From: Phoenix dactylifera
Taxonomy: Eukaryota > Streptophyta > Magnoliopsida > Arecales > Arecaceae
Assembly (NCBI RefSeq): GCF_009389715.1
Contig: NC_052395.1
Location: 22,834,915-22,898,914, forward strand
Reading direction: 5' to 3'
Length of the DNA stretch: 64,000 bases
This document shows positions 21,916 through 33,311 of the stretch, in pieces (positions within the stretch are counted from its first letter, which is position 1; every line of letters begins with the position of its first letter). The translations under genes and the position numbers were made by a program. The notes beneath the pieces were generated by a model. It did no database searches. It saw only the letters and a program-made list of their open reading frames with translations, and had not been told where the DNA came from.

Positions 21916-22908
21916 TGTTGCTGGAAATTAGACCCGGGGGGAATCTTCGGTCGAGGAGAGGGAGCAGCGGGAGGTCACCACGGCGGGGCGGCGACCAGTC
22001 GGCGGGCGGCGTCCTCCATCTGGGGTGGTCGGAGAGAGGGAGCAGCAGGTCCTCACGGCGGGGCGGCGATCCGTCGGCGGGCGGCGTCCTCCGTCTGGGG
22101 TGCCTGCAGACAAGCCGGTGGCCGGGTTTTCCGGCGCCGGCCCTCCGACGCTCAAGTCAGGGAGGGGGCAAATAGTGTAGAGAGGAGAAGAATAGTGTTT
22201 GTAGGGTGCGTAATTTTACCCAACCCCCCCACCTGAGGGGCCAAGGTTCCCTTTTATAGGCGGGGGTCGGTTTACCTGTGATGTAACGGGGCGAGGCCGT
22301 AGTACGGCTCGGCATGTTGTTCAGGTCGGCGCACGATCAAGTGAATCATTGCGTTGATGTCGGCGGTGAGGTCGTCGTACGACCTGGGCTTGCACGCTAC
22401 CAGACGAATTATTGCATTGGTGTCGGAGGTATGGCCGAGATCAGAGACTTATCATGGTTGACTAGACTCTGCTGGGCTAACTTGCCGTGGAGAGCTGAGA
22501 GTCCGTAGATGACAGGAGCCATGCGCATTAAATGTGGAGTAAGCCGGAGATCCGCATTAATTGTGGAGTAAGCCGGAGATCCGCATTAATTGTGGAGTAA
22601 GCCGGAAATCCGCATTAATTGTTGAGTGAACTGGAGGTTTACAGTAGCCATGCGCAATAAATGCCGGGGGGGGGGCGTCAGAGTATGGTCCTCGGCCGGA
22701 CCTCAGAGGGGCATGGCCGTAGTAGGTGGCTGATAAGGGTAGACTTTGAACATCAGGGTTTTCCTAGGTCGGAGGTCTCGAGGTCGGATGTCTTGAGGTC
22801 GGGCGTTCCGAGGTCGGACGCCGACTTCGGCTGTCCAGGGTCGGCGATTGTGCGGCTTCTCGGGGGCATTCGTGTCATTGGGGGGGGAAAAGTCTTATTC
22901 CCCCAACA
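21916..22908 (-). repeat. 3' LTR of gypsy element
   Basis: The LTR is 993 bp, with a TATA box on the minus strand (TATAAAAG, 22252-22259). A 31-bp direct repeat around 'gtggagtaagccggagatccg' (22530-22620) is present one unit more often than in the partner LTR at 44648-45612. Confidence 0.93.
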
Positions 22909-23809
22909 CTACCCCCCGACTTCCGAGTTCGAGCGGCTTGCGGGCTCAGACATGGGAAGTAAAGTCTATCATTAAAGTTGGGGGGCGAATCTCGTCCGCA
23001 CCCTTGTGTTTCTCGGAGTTTTTATGGCGAAACCTGCGCCTTTTGGTGCCTCGAGGTTGCTTTATTCAGCGAACTTATGATGAGGCTTGTATCCTTATGT
23101 TTTTCGAGACGGCTGTAACGGGGGTGATGTCTCTTGGATCACCGAGGTCGCTTCGTGCGGCGGACCCATGATGAGGGTCCTCGAGCTCGACGAGACGGCG
23201 CCTTGATCCTGTGGTCGAGGCTCCCCGTTCATCAATGAGTGTGCCGTTTTGCGTTTCAAAATGGACACGCGGCATGATCTGAGGTCGGACGTTCCCGGTC
23301 TCGTGTTACCGGGTCATGGATCTGGCGAGTTGGAGGCTACATCGGGGCTCCACGTGCCCCAGGGCCTTATTAAATGAGGGGAGCGGGGGTGCCGTCCGCT
23401 CGTTCTTCAAGGCGATTCGATTCTGCGGGCCCATGATGAGGCCCCGAGATCCGATGGGACAACATTTCGATTTCGTACCCGATTTATTGATCCGGAGTGA
23501 ATACGGTGCCTCGGCCTCCGAGGTCGACACGTGGCGCAATCCGGCCGGGGGATGGGAACCGACCCTGCCAATCTGGGCCGTCAAGGGGGTCTATTTAAAC
23601 CCCTCGAGTCCGCCCTAAGAGTTCCATTTGGTTGTTTTGCCTTTTCTATTTTCGCCGTCTCCCTCCTTGCTCTATCCCCTGTCCAACTCCTGCCGTCGGT
23701 GCCCGGAGCGATTTCCGGCGATGTCCAGTAGGTCCCTACCCTGTGATTGCTAGGGTTCCTCTTCTTTTTTCCTCCTCTGCTTTCAATCTCGTTTTGTTTC
23801 TCTGTGAAA
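22909..23809 (+). other. Internal region between 3' LTR and antisense gene
   Basis: This GC-rich internal DNA of the gypsy element begins with the polypurine tract (read on minus). The last 300 bases hold the candidate promoter and 5' leader of the plus-strand gene at 23810. No other gene is seen. Confidence 0.6.
23527..23599 (+). promoter_or_regulatory. Candidate antisense promoter: G-box and TATA box
   Basis: A G-box/ABRE core ACACGTGGC (23527-23535) is followed 65 bases later by TATTTAAA (23592-23599), about 210 bases before the antisense ATG. The truncated relative at 53131-57505 has ACACGTGGC (54270) and TATATAAA (54336) at 66-base spacing, although much of the intervening DNA differs. 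Confidence 0.65.
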
Positions 23810-25894
23810 ATGGGTCTCGGTCCTGAGGAGGTAGGGTCAAGTTTGTCGGGGGAGGAGGTGGAGTTAATACGCTTCCGGTTTTTCTTCCAGCCCGGGTTTC
23901 GCCTTAAAACCGCAGGGCCGGAAGATAGGGTGACGCGGCCGCCCCCAGGTCGGATCGCGGTTCACCGCGAGACCCTCTGGGCTGGCCTACGGTTCCCCGT
24001 CCACAGGTTCGTGAACGACTTGCTGGTCGAGTACCAACTCGTCCCAGCACAGCTCGCTCCGAACTCGTGGAGAACCATCATCGGGTTCCTCTCCCTGTGT
24101 CTCGGGCATGGGATCCCGATTACCGTGAGCGTCTTCCGTCGGTGTTTCTTATTAAAGAAGAACCCGGCAGACGCGGAGTGGCTATACTTCGCCTTCCGAG
24201 GCGGTATGTCGCTTTTTCATGGGGCCCCTTCCTCTATTCATGAGTGGAAGGGGAAGTTTTTCTTTTTGGCGTCCGAGGCGCCGTGGGGGTTCAATCCGAG
24301 GTGGGGACACCCTCGGTTGAAGACCCTCAACAAGCTCTCCGAGCCCTCGGGGAGAGAGCTGAGGGTTCTGGACTCTCTGCGGGCCCTCGGAAAGGGGTAC
24401 GACCTGACCGAGCTCCTACGGGAGGACGCCTTGGCGAGCGTGGGTCTGAGCTCGGCGCGCCCCGAGGGTAAGAGCAGTTGCATTACCTTCTTGTCTGTTC
24501 TTTCTTTTTGCTTTTATTGGTCTAACACTTGGGAAATTTTTGGTTTCAGATATCCCCCACATGCCTACCAGCAACGTGTCCCTCTTCTCTCGCCTGAAGA
24601 GGCGTGAGGCCGAGGCCGGGGGAGCTATGCCCCAGCCTCGGAAGAAGGCGAGGTCGGCCGGCGCTTCCACGTCGGCCGGGACGGGTGGCCCCGAGGCGGG
24701 GGCCTCCACAGCCGACCCGAGGCGGGCGCGGGTCGTCAGCGATGCGGGCCCAGCGGCCCCTCCTTGCCCTGCCCCCATTGCCCAGTGGGGGGAGCCGTCC
24801 GTGATCCGGCCGCAGCGCCCGGGGCCCGAGCCGACCCGAGGCCCCGAAGCGGGCGGCTCCGGGACCTCGGGCTCGGGCGTGCCGGGCTTTTCCTGGGCTT
24901 TCCGGGAAGAATCGGTCGAGCCGGGCTCCCCTATTCTCGAGGGGAGCTCGGCCATCCATGACGCCGAGGTCGCACGCGCTGTATTTCGGCGTGCGATGCT
25001 TCCAGCGGACCGGGCCGAGTTCCGGAACATTCCGTTGGAGGAGGTCGTTGACGGTACTTACCGCAACACCGCCCGGGTAAGTTCTCTTCTTAGTTTTCTT
25101 AGAATTATTAGCGAACTTGTGTGCCTTTCAACTTACGATCTTCTCTGTTCCTTTCTTTGCAGCATATTCACGAGCTCGACACCTTGGTATTTATCGCCCA
25201 AGGATGTCAAGAGGAAGCCCGACAGCTCGGCCGGCAGTTGGAGCCGGCCAAGAAGAGAATCGCCGAGCTAGAGGCAGCGTTGGCCGAGTCCGAGGCTCGG
25301 GGGGAGGCCACCGAGGCCGGGCGCCTTGCTATGGCGGAGGCGCTTGAGGAGGAAAGGGCTGCTCACGCCCTGACCAGGTCGGCCTTGCGCGCTTTGGAGG
25401 CGCGCTTGGGGGAGGTCCAGTCCGAGGTTGCGGGCCTCAAGTACGAAGGCGGAGTCTCCCGCCTTAAAATCGAGCAGCTCGAGGCCCGGGAGAGGAGGGC
25501 ACTCGAGCGAGCCGAGAACGCCGTGGATCTCTTCAAGGGGTCGCAGGAGTTCCGCGACATGCTCGAGGAGGAGACGGTGGACGGGTTTCTCCGGGGTTTC
25601 GAGAACTTCCGGCAGCAGATGGCCCGGTTCTGCCCCCAGTTCGACCTTTCGACGGTCCGTCCGAGGATGAACCTGGGCTACGGGTCCGACACGGAAGACC
25701 TTCCTACCATTTTGACATCCGAGGCAGGATTGTACGAACATGACCACGCCGAGCCTTCGACGAGGGTGGCCGAGACGGACGGCGTCCCGGAGGCGGCACC
25801 CGAGGCCCCTGCCACCGACCCCGAGCCTGTGCCGGCTGAAGGTCCCGAGGTCATCACCGTGGACGACCCCGCGGATGTTGCTGCCGCCGCTTAA
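23810..25894 (+). CDS. Antisense additional ORF of the gypsy element (putative gypsy-type transposon protein family)
   Basis: Three exons, 23810-24467, 24550-25076 and 25163-25894, with GT-AG introns of 82 and 86 bases, give an uninterrupted 638-residue frame opposite to gag-pol. Residues 1-219 match the 'putative gypsy type transposon' domain (Transposase_28): motifs RPPPGRIAV, LVPAQLAPNSWRTIIGF and SSIHEWKGKFFF. A Pro/Ala-rich low-complexity stretch follows in exon 2. Exon 3 begins HIHELDTLVFIAQ and continues as a long Glu/Ala/Arg-rich coiled coil, a GFLRGFENFRQQM motif and an acidic Pro-rich tail. Extra ORFs near the 3' LTR, in either orientation, are known in Tat elements; their role is unknown. 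The 54578-56779 copy has the same exon layout. Intact here although gag-pol is broken. Confidence 0.85.
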
Positions 25895-25930
25895 GACTCG
25901 GCGTATTTTTTTTCTTTTTTCATCATATCC

Positions 25931-25995
25931 GAGGTCGGCTTTTGAATGGCCGACCTCCAATTTTGTAATTGGCCTTCCGGCCCCTTATCAATGAA
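25931..25995 (+). terminator. Candidate 3' end of the antisense gene: two hairpins and AATGAA
   Basis: A perfect 9-bp inverted repeat GAGGTCGGC...GCCGACCTC (25931-25957) is followed by GGCC-TTCC-GGCC (25971-25982) and AATGAA (25990-25995), a plant poly(A)-signal variant. The relative has the same three features at 56821-56850, 56863-56874 and 56881-56886. Distances from the stop are similar (37 and 42 bases). Confidence 0.5.
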
Positions 25996-27291
25996 AGGTC
26001 TCTTTTATTACTTCGTTCTTCTTCCTTATCCTTTGTCGTGAATGAGGCCAAAGCCTTAATCTATCGTTCCTCCGACTCTTAACTTTGTATTTTAGTTTTC
26101 GAGCTGCTTAACGAAGTCGCCCTTTTTCGTGGGCTATATCTTGGCTTTCTCGGATTCCAGTCATCCCGACCAAAGGGAGCTCCGAGCTTAGGTTTCTAGA
26201 AAATTTCTCTAAGTCCTATAACTCGGATCTTAGAATCGCAGAAGTTGCCGTGCCTGGCCTTTAGGTTCCCAAGGCATCAGGGTCGGGCCTTAGCCCTTCA
26301 AGTAAGACCGGGCTAGGTCTGTTCGTGCCGCTATTCGGGGAATCTAGTCGGGTTTCCGAACTCGACTCCCGGGTCCTTCGTAGGGAGCGCGGGCTAATAG
26401 TCGAATTATCGCCGAAGGTTTTCATAGTTATCGTTCTCGGACTCTGCCGAGATTTCGGTGAGCAAGGCTGAAACTTTCAAAGATTGCCTCGGCATCTTTG
26501 TGTTCGACTGGTACGCCCGCAGTCGGGATTATTTTCCCAGCTAGACATCGGAGTCTAGGTATGGGGGCCGAGTTGGGCCCTAATTTGTGAAGACTTGTAC
26601 GAGTTGTGGAGATTTGACGAGCGGAGCATGCATAATGTCGTTGGGAGATCGGTCTTAAGCCGACCCATTGGAGTAGCCCGATTTTGGACGAAATAAGGCT
26701 CCAATTTTGGCTGAGATTCCGCTAGCATCATGTAGATAAAATTTGACAAGGAGAACGTCGAGTTGGACGTACCTTTTTCATTCCCAGAGTTGTACTCCAT
26801 GTGGCGGAGTGGGTTGTTTCCCTTCCTCGTCAGCTTTCGGAGTCGTTTTTGACTTGTTAGGAGACTCGGGCTTCTCACGGACCCGACGACACCCGCCGAA
26901 GTTAAGAGGATCTGGGAGGGCTTTATTGATTCGTAGCTCTTTCCGAGGTCGAGGGAGCTTGAGACCCTACGGTCGGACCTCGGGGCGCCCCAACCTTGGT
27001 CGAGGAGTCTTGTGTCAGGTCGGCTGGTTTGAGGACGCTTTGCTGACCTGCGGTGCAAAGTCGAGGGAATCTTGCGCCAAGTCGATGTTTCATCGTCCTG
27101 CGATACTTCCCGAGGTCGAGGGAGTTTGGGACTCTACGGTCGAACCTCGAGGCATCCCGATTTCGGTCGGGGGATCTGGGGATCACAGACGACCCAACAT
27201 TAGAAGAGAATTATGATTATCAAGATGGAAGAATTATTTGCAGAAAAGAGGCTGAGTCTATTGCCCTGATTGTCTTGAACCCCTCGGGGTT
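25996..27291. other. Gypsy internal spacer between convergent antisense gene and pol
   Basis: This is non-coding GC-rich DNA. It holds an imperfect repeat about 170 bases apart (ccgaggtcgagggag...tctacggtcg at 26943 and 27113). The plus-strand antisense gene and minus-strand pol face each other across it. No reading frame is convincing. Confidence 0.55.
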
Positions 27292-30200
27292 TTACTGGTA
27301 GTACATTCGTAGATTCTCGGAGTTCCAGCTTCGCGGGATCAGGGTCCCCTCTAGGGACTTCAATTTGTATGCTCCGGGTCGTTGTACTCGGGCGATTTGA
27401 TATGGCCCTTCCCAATTCGGGGCGAGCTTTCCTTGCTCGGTCGGTTGAGAAGCCTCGGCTCTCCTGAGGACGAGGTCCCCTACTTTGAAGAGCTTGGGCT
27501 TGACTCTGGAGTTGTAGTATTGGGCCGTTCTCTGTTGGTATCTTGCCATACGGACCCGGGCGACCTCTCGTGTCTCTTCGACGAGGTCCAAATTGCTCCT
27601 GAGCTGGGAGGAATTGGTGTCGGGGTCATAATGCTCCACCCTTGGAGAAGGCAGGCCGATCTCTAATGGGATGACGGCCTCAGTGCCGTATGCTAGGTTG
27701 AAGGGGGTCTCTCCCGTGGGCAGTCGGAACGTAGTCCGGTACGCCCAAAGGACATTGTACAAGTCCTCGACCCACTGTCCTCTGGACCGATCAAGCCTAC
27801 CCTTGAGTCCCTGCAAAATAGTACGGTTAGTTACCTCAGTCTCCCCGTTTGTCTGGGGATGGGCAACCGAGGTGAAGCGGTGGTCAATGCCGAGCTCAGA
27901 GCAAAATTTTCTGAAATGGACATTGTCAAACTGCCGACCATTGTCGGATATAAGGATACGAGGTAGCCCGAATCTGCAAATTATGGACTTCCATACGAAG
28001 TCCCGCATCTTTTGCTCGGTGATCCGGGCTACAGGTTCGGCTTCAACCCATTTGGTGAAGTAGTCGATGGAGACGATCAGGAACTTTCTCTGTCCGGTGG
28101 CCAGGGGAAAGGGCCCCAGGATGTCGATCCCCCATTGGGCAAACGGCCAGGGGGCGATGATGGAGGTCAGCAGGGCCAAAGGTCGGCGCTGGATATTAGC
28201 GTTCCGTTGACATCGGTCGCACTTGCGGACGAAATCTGTTGCATCCCTCTGAAGTGTGGGCCAGTAATATCCTTGCAGCAGGATCTTATGGGCCAGTGCC
28301 CGACCCCCCAGGTGATTTCCGCAGATTCCTTCATGGACCTCTCGGAGAGCGTAGTCCGCCTCGGAGGGGCGGAGGCATCTGAGCAGGGGAGAAGTAAATG
28401 ATCGACGATAAAGTCTATTCTCGTACAAGACATACCGGGGGGCTTGGCGCTTGATTCGGCGAGCTTCTGTCTCGTCATGAGGTAGGGTCCCGTCTTGGAG
28501 ATAGCAAACGAACCCGTCGATCCAGCTTGGCTCGGAGTCGATGCACATGGCGGGCTCAGGTTCCTCCGTGCTGGGGACCTGAAGATATTCGAGCGTTGTT
28601 CCCTTGGGAAGCTCGCTCATGCGGGAGGTTGCCAATTTGGACAGCTGGTCTGCCCTGAGGTTTTCCGCTCTGGGAATGTACTGAATACTGAAGGAGTTTA
28701 GGGCAGACGTGAGTTCCCGCACCTTTTGGAGATACTTTTGCATGGATGGCTCTTTAGCTTCAAAGTCTCCTTGGATCTGGTTCACTACCAGCTGGGAGTC
28801 GCTGAAGGCTTTTAGGTCCTCCACTTTCAGTTCTTTCGCCAGCTTGAGCCCAGCGATGAGAGCCTCGTATTCAGCCTCGTTGTTCGAGGCTGGAAATTCG
28901 AGGCGCAAGGCTTGCTCGGCCACCACTCCATCTGGACTGGTGAGGATGAGCCCGGCTCCGCTACCCCCCGAGGTTGAAGACCCGTCCGAGTGTAGGACCC
29001 ATGGTGGCCTCGGTGCTTCCTTCGTGGATACGGGAGGCAACTCGGAGTCGTCCGGCAGGGTACATTCCACGATGAAGTCGGCGAGTATCTGAGCTTTGAT
29101 GGCCGGCCTGGGCCGATATTCGAGGTCAAATTTCTCGAGCTCGACCGCCCATTTGGCGATCCTCCCCGCACGATCCGACCTTTGCAGTATTTGCTTCATA
29201 GGCTGGTCGGTCAGTATAGCTATTGTGTGGGCTTGGAAGTAAGGCCTGAGTCTCCGAGCCGAGATGATGAGAGCGAAGATGGTCTTCTCAAGTTTAGAAT
29301 ATCAGGTCTCAACATCCCTGAGAACCCGGCTGGTGTAATAGACCGGCTTTTGGAGCTTGTCCTCTTCCCGGATGAGGACTGAGCTCACTGCAGCTGGGGA
29401 GACGGCCAGGTATAAATAAAGGACTTCGCCCTTCTGAGGCTTGGTAAGTAGCGGGGGAGAGGCCAGAAGGTTCCGGAGCTCGTCAAAGGCTCGCTGGCAT
29501 TCTTCTGACCACCGGAAGTCTTTCGGCCGTTTGAGGCTCTTGAAGAAAGGGAGGCAGCGCTCAGCTGACCGGGAGACGAACCTTCCCAAGGCGGCGACTC
29601 GCCCTGCGAGCCGCTGTACCTCCTTAACTGTCTTCGGAGGCGCCATTTCTTGCAGCGCTTGGATTTTCTCGGGGTTGGCTTCAATTCCACGTTGGGTGAC
29701 TATGAAACCCAGGAATTTGCCCGAAGTGACTCCGAACGCGCACTTCGCCGGGTTGAGCTTCATTCGGTATCTCCTGAGCTTGGAGAATGTCTCGTTGAGG
29801 TCAGCTACATGGTGCTCCACCGCTCGGCTTTTCACCAGCATGTCGTCCACGTAGACTTCCATATTTCGGCCAATCTGATCTTTGAAAATTTGGCTGACCA
29901 GCCTCTGATAGGTGGCTCCAGCATTCTTCAGGCCGAAGGGCATCACCTTGTAGCAGTAGGTGCCCTTGTCGGTGATGAAGGCCGTCTTTTCCTCGTCTTC
30001 CGGCGCCATTCGGATTTAATTATACCCTGAAAAGGCGTCCATAAAAGTTAGCAGTTGGTGTCCTGAAATGGAGTCGACGAGCTGGTCGATGCTCGGGAGG
30101 GGGAAGCTGTCTTTCGGGCAGGCCTTGTTCAGGTCGGTGTAGTCCATGCACATGCGCCATTTCCCATTGGCCTTCTTTACGAGGACTACGTTGGCGAGCC

Positions 30201-30571
30201 AGTCTGGGTAGGAGACCTCCCGGATGAAGCCGGCTCCGAGGAGTTTGTCCACCTCCTCGGCCGCAGCCCGTTGTCGTTCTGGGGCGGAGCTCCTTTTCTT
30301 CTGCTTCACAGGTCTGCTAGTTGGCTTCACCTGGAGCCGATGGACCATGACCTCAGGGTCAATTCCTGGCACGTCCGCGGGCGACCAGGCGAAGACGTCA
30401 GCGTTGTCCCGCAGGAAGCTGACGAGGTGGTCCCTCTCGCAGGCGCCAAGGCCGGAGCCGACCTGCACAGTTAGCTCAGAAAAATTTTCTCGTAGTGGAA
30501 CTTGAACAAGAAGCTCACCGGGCTCTACTTGCTTCTTCCAAGGGGTGTCCCTCGCATCGAGGGTTTCTATG
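27292..30571 (-). pseudogene. Gypsy pol: reverse transcriptase, dual RNase H, integrase (two stops)
   Basis: Minus-strand order: a connector (VFAWSPADVPGI, about 30400), RT with MCMDYTDLNKACPKD, PFGLKNAGATYQRLV and YVDD (about 29850), RNase H (RAFDELRNLL...), then a second RNase H beginning HSDGSSTSGGSGAG (about 28990). The integrase zinc domain (H...H...CDRCQRNA, about 28200), catalytic core (DILGPF, ISDNGRQFD, HPQTNGETEV) and a C-terminal segment end at 27292. In-frame stops are TAA at 30016-30018 (Gln in SGYNQI) and TGA at 29302-29304 (Arg before YSKLEKT). Both are C-to-T changes. The frame is otherwise open. It continues upstream across the nested Sirevirus into 42436-44614: removal of one target duplication joins the two in frame. 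Confidence 0.93.
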
Positions 30572-32542
30572 TGTTGCCCAGATAGACAACCCAAGAGGGG
30601 GGGGGTGAATTGGGTTTTAAAATAATTTAGATAATTTAAAACGTTATGGATGATTAATTAAAAACTATTGCAAGTTATTTAATTAATTACTATGTGCTGT
30701 GAGTAATATGAAATGAGAAGAAGGAGAGACAATCAATCACAAACACAAGTTTTATAGTGGTTCGGAGCTAACCCTTGCTCCTACGTCCACTCCCCAAGTC
30801 TCACTTGGGAATTCACTATAATCCCCTTGGATTACAGCCGGTTGTTTTCCAAGCTCACAACCAAACTTGTTGTTTTACGAGCTCACAACGAACTCGGTCG
30901 GTTTTCCCAGGCTCACCGACTAGAACCACCCCCGATTGTTTTTCCGGGATCACAATCGAACCCTTACACACGTTGGTTTTAACTCGGCTCACCAACCAAC
31001 CTCAATCCCCTTGATTCAATCCCCGATTGAACCAAGTAAATACAAGTTGTAAAAAGAAAACAGAAAATGAGCTTCTCAAAAAGCAGATGAAAACAATATG
31101 AACAATAAATGAAGTTAAGAAGCCTCAAACGCTTTTAGATTGGAGATGAGGAATGGCTTCTTAAACTTCTGGTCTCCTCTTGAAAGAGTAGTCGACTTGA
31201 ATACAGGAGAAGGAGGCTTTAATTGCTGGGAAGATGTAGTTGGAAGCAGTAAATACAGATCTTCCTCTTTTTCGTTGAAGAGCACGTTGCGGAGCTTGAA
31301 TGCTTGATTAGTTGGAGTGAAATAGTTGTTCTCTCCCTTGCTACAGTCCTCTGTGGCTATTTAAGCCAACCCCCACGGAAACTAGCCGTTAGAGTGCTTT
31401 TTCTGCCCGTTCTGAACACTCTGCGCAGCCTGACAATATGACCGTTGGTGGGTTGGAGTCGACTCGCGCGATCAGGAGTCGACTCGGCTGTAGCGGGAGT
31501 CGACTCAAGCTTTTCCGGAGTTGACTCGGCAACTGTTCCAAATTTGAATTAAAGTTGCCTTCACGACTGGGAGTCGACTCGTCTTGACCTGGAGTCGACT
31601 CGTCAACTTCTGGAGCTGACTTGGCAATTTTGGAGTCGGCTCATCCACTGAAGTCCGTGGATCCAATTTTGAATTTTGTCCACTCGAGTCGACTCGACTG
31701 TCCTGGGAGTCGACTCGAATCTCAGAGCCCGAACTTCCGATCCTCTGTCTTTTGGCTCGTCCAGTCTTGGAGTCGACTCGAACTTCCTTGGAGTCGACTC
31801 GGCTCTCAGTTTCCGAAAGATGGTCTTCTGCCTTTTGACGTGAAGCTGTCTTGGAGTCGACTCGAGCTGTCTGGGAGTCGACTCGAATCTCAGAGGCAGT
31901 AACTTGGTTTTCTGTCTGTCTTGGGGTCGCGGTGTCTTGGAGTCGACTTGCGTATTGCGGGAGTCGACTCGAATCACAGAGTCCATAAAATGGTCTCTGA
32001 ATTTCTTTGTGTACCGCTGAGAGTCGACTCTTGCTTTCTTTGGAGTCGACCTGTCAACCATCGGAGTCGACTCGCGTTCCACTGGAGTCGACTCGAATCT
32101 CAGACCCGAAAACTACTCTCTGACTTTTCTGCCTGTGACTGCTTGGAGTCGACTCTTACTTCCCTGGAGTCGACTTGGTGAACATTGGAGTCGACTCGCG
32201 CACTTCAGGAGTCGACTCGTTGACAGGTTCTGAGTTGATCCTTTCTGTTCTTCTGTCTGTTCTCAGTCGGAGTCGACTCGTACGCATCTGGAGTCGACTC
32301 GAGCTCGTGCCAGTGAACTTGATACGCTTGGAGTCGACTCATGATACTCGGGAGTCGACTCGAGTCTCAGACATTGGTTCAAACAGACTCCTTAACTTAT
32401 CCAACAATTATGAACCAAGTCTTGGGACACTTAGACAGGATTTTCACTGAAACACTCAATTGAATTCATTAGTAATTAAAAGATATACTCAAATGCTTTG
32501 AGCTCATCAAAATCAAATGGGGTTTTAATCAATCACTCCACA
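30572..32542 (-). repeat. 3' LTR of Sirevirus
   Basis: The LTR is 1971 bp and nearly identical to 40462-42430. It holds the palindrome array at 31455-32362 and a TATA-like CTTAAATAG (minus strand, near 31357-31365) immediately after the array in transcription order. Confidence 0.95.
31455..32362. repeat. Array of GAGTCGACTC palindromes (3' LTR)
   Basis: I count about 28 sites, roughly 22 of them perfect GAGTCGACTC, usually written GGAGTCGACTCG and spaced mostly 18-50 bases apart. Each contains one central CpG and, being palindromic, can pair with any other. Spacers such as 'aatctcaga' recur. The array fills the U3 upstream of the TATA box. Confidence 0.93.
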
Positions 32543-33311
32543 ATCTCCCCCTTTTTGATGATGACAAAACATTGAGTATATGTAAAATGAATTGCTCAAT
32601 AAATAATGAAATAAAATCCATAAATGAATTCAAATGTCTGGTAATTCAATTTATCCAAGCTTGAAAGGAGTGAAACATTAAATTTCGGAGTTAAAGCTCC
32701 CCCTTTCATTTGGAATTATATAAGCCTTCATATTATGCAATCAATTGTTTGGCTTATATGTCATTAATGATTTAGTTTGATTAAAATTCAGATTCTTCCC
32801 CTCAACATATGCATTCAACTATGTTTTGATTCTCTGAATTTCCTTTTAATGCTTTGAAGTTTTTGAACTGAATTTTTTTGGTTTTTAGAGGGAAAAATCT
32901 GTCAATTTGTTCATGAGTAAGATTCAGCTAATCTCCGAATATCCCTTGAATAGATTCTGGAGATTACTCCATTAGGAGCCCCAAAAGAGAGATAATGAGC
33001 CTCGAGGTACCAAATCCACTTAGAACAAATTTGTGTGTGTTTTTAAGAGTTTATCTTTTTATTGATTTCTTTTACATATTTTATCCATGTTTCTCCCCTT
33101 TTACATATTTTATACATATTTCTCCCCCTTTTTGTCATCATATCAAAAAGGAGGTAATCACACACAATCAATGGCACAAATGGCACAACCAATCATCAAA
33201 TGGCACAGAAATGAAGATAAGATGTCTACTCATTGTATTGATATGAATGTGAATACATTTGAGCATACAATAAGTAAAGCAAAACAATACAAAACAAAAC
33301 AAAAAGAACAT
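32543..33311. other. Sirevirus 3' internal non-coding region with duplicated polypurine tract
   Basis: On the minus strand a polypurine run AAAAAGGGGGAGA occurs at the LTR border (32543-32556) and again at about 33120-33133. The two runs have similar flanks (atgatgac and its neighbours). Between them is AT-rich DNA without coding signal. Confidence 0.7.

Noticed and set aside
24416..25030. 204-codon minus-strand frame opposite the antisense gypsy gene
   Set aside because: It is a shadow of a GC-rich Ala/Pro/Gly coding exon; no motifs and no conservation in the second copy's corresponding frame.
25268..25960. 230-codon minus-strand frame
   Set aside because: Shadow of the coiled-coil exon; low-complexity, with no domain.
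31603..32082. Long minus-strand frame with repeated ESTPR/SRLES peptides
   Set aside because: It is translation of the GAGTCGACTC palindrome array in the LTR; the same peptide pattern appears on both strands and in both LTRs, so it is not a protein gene.
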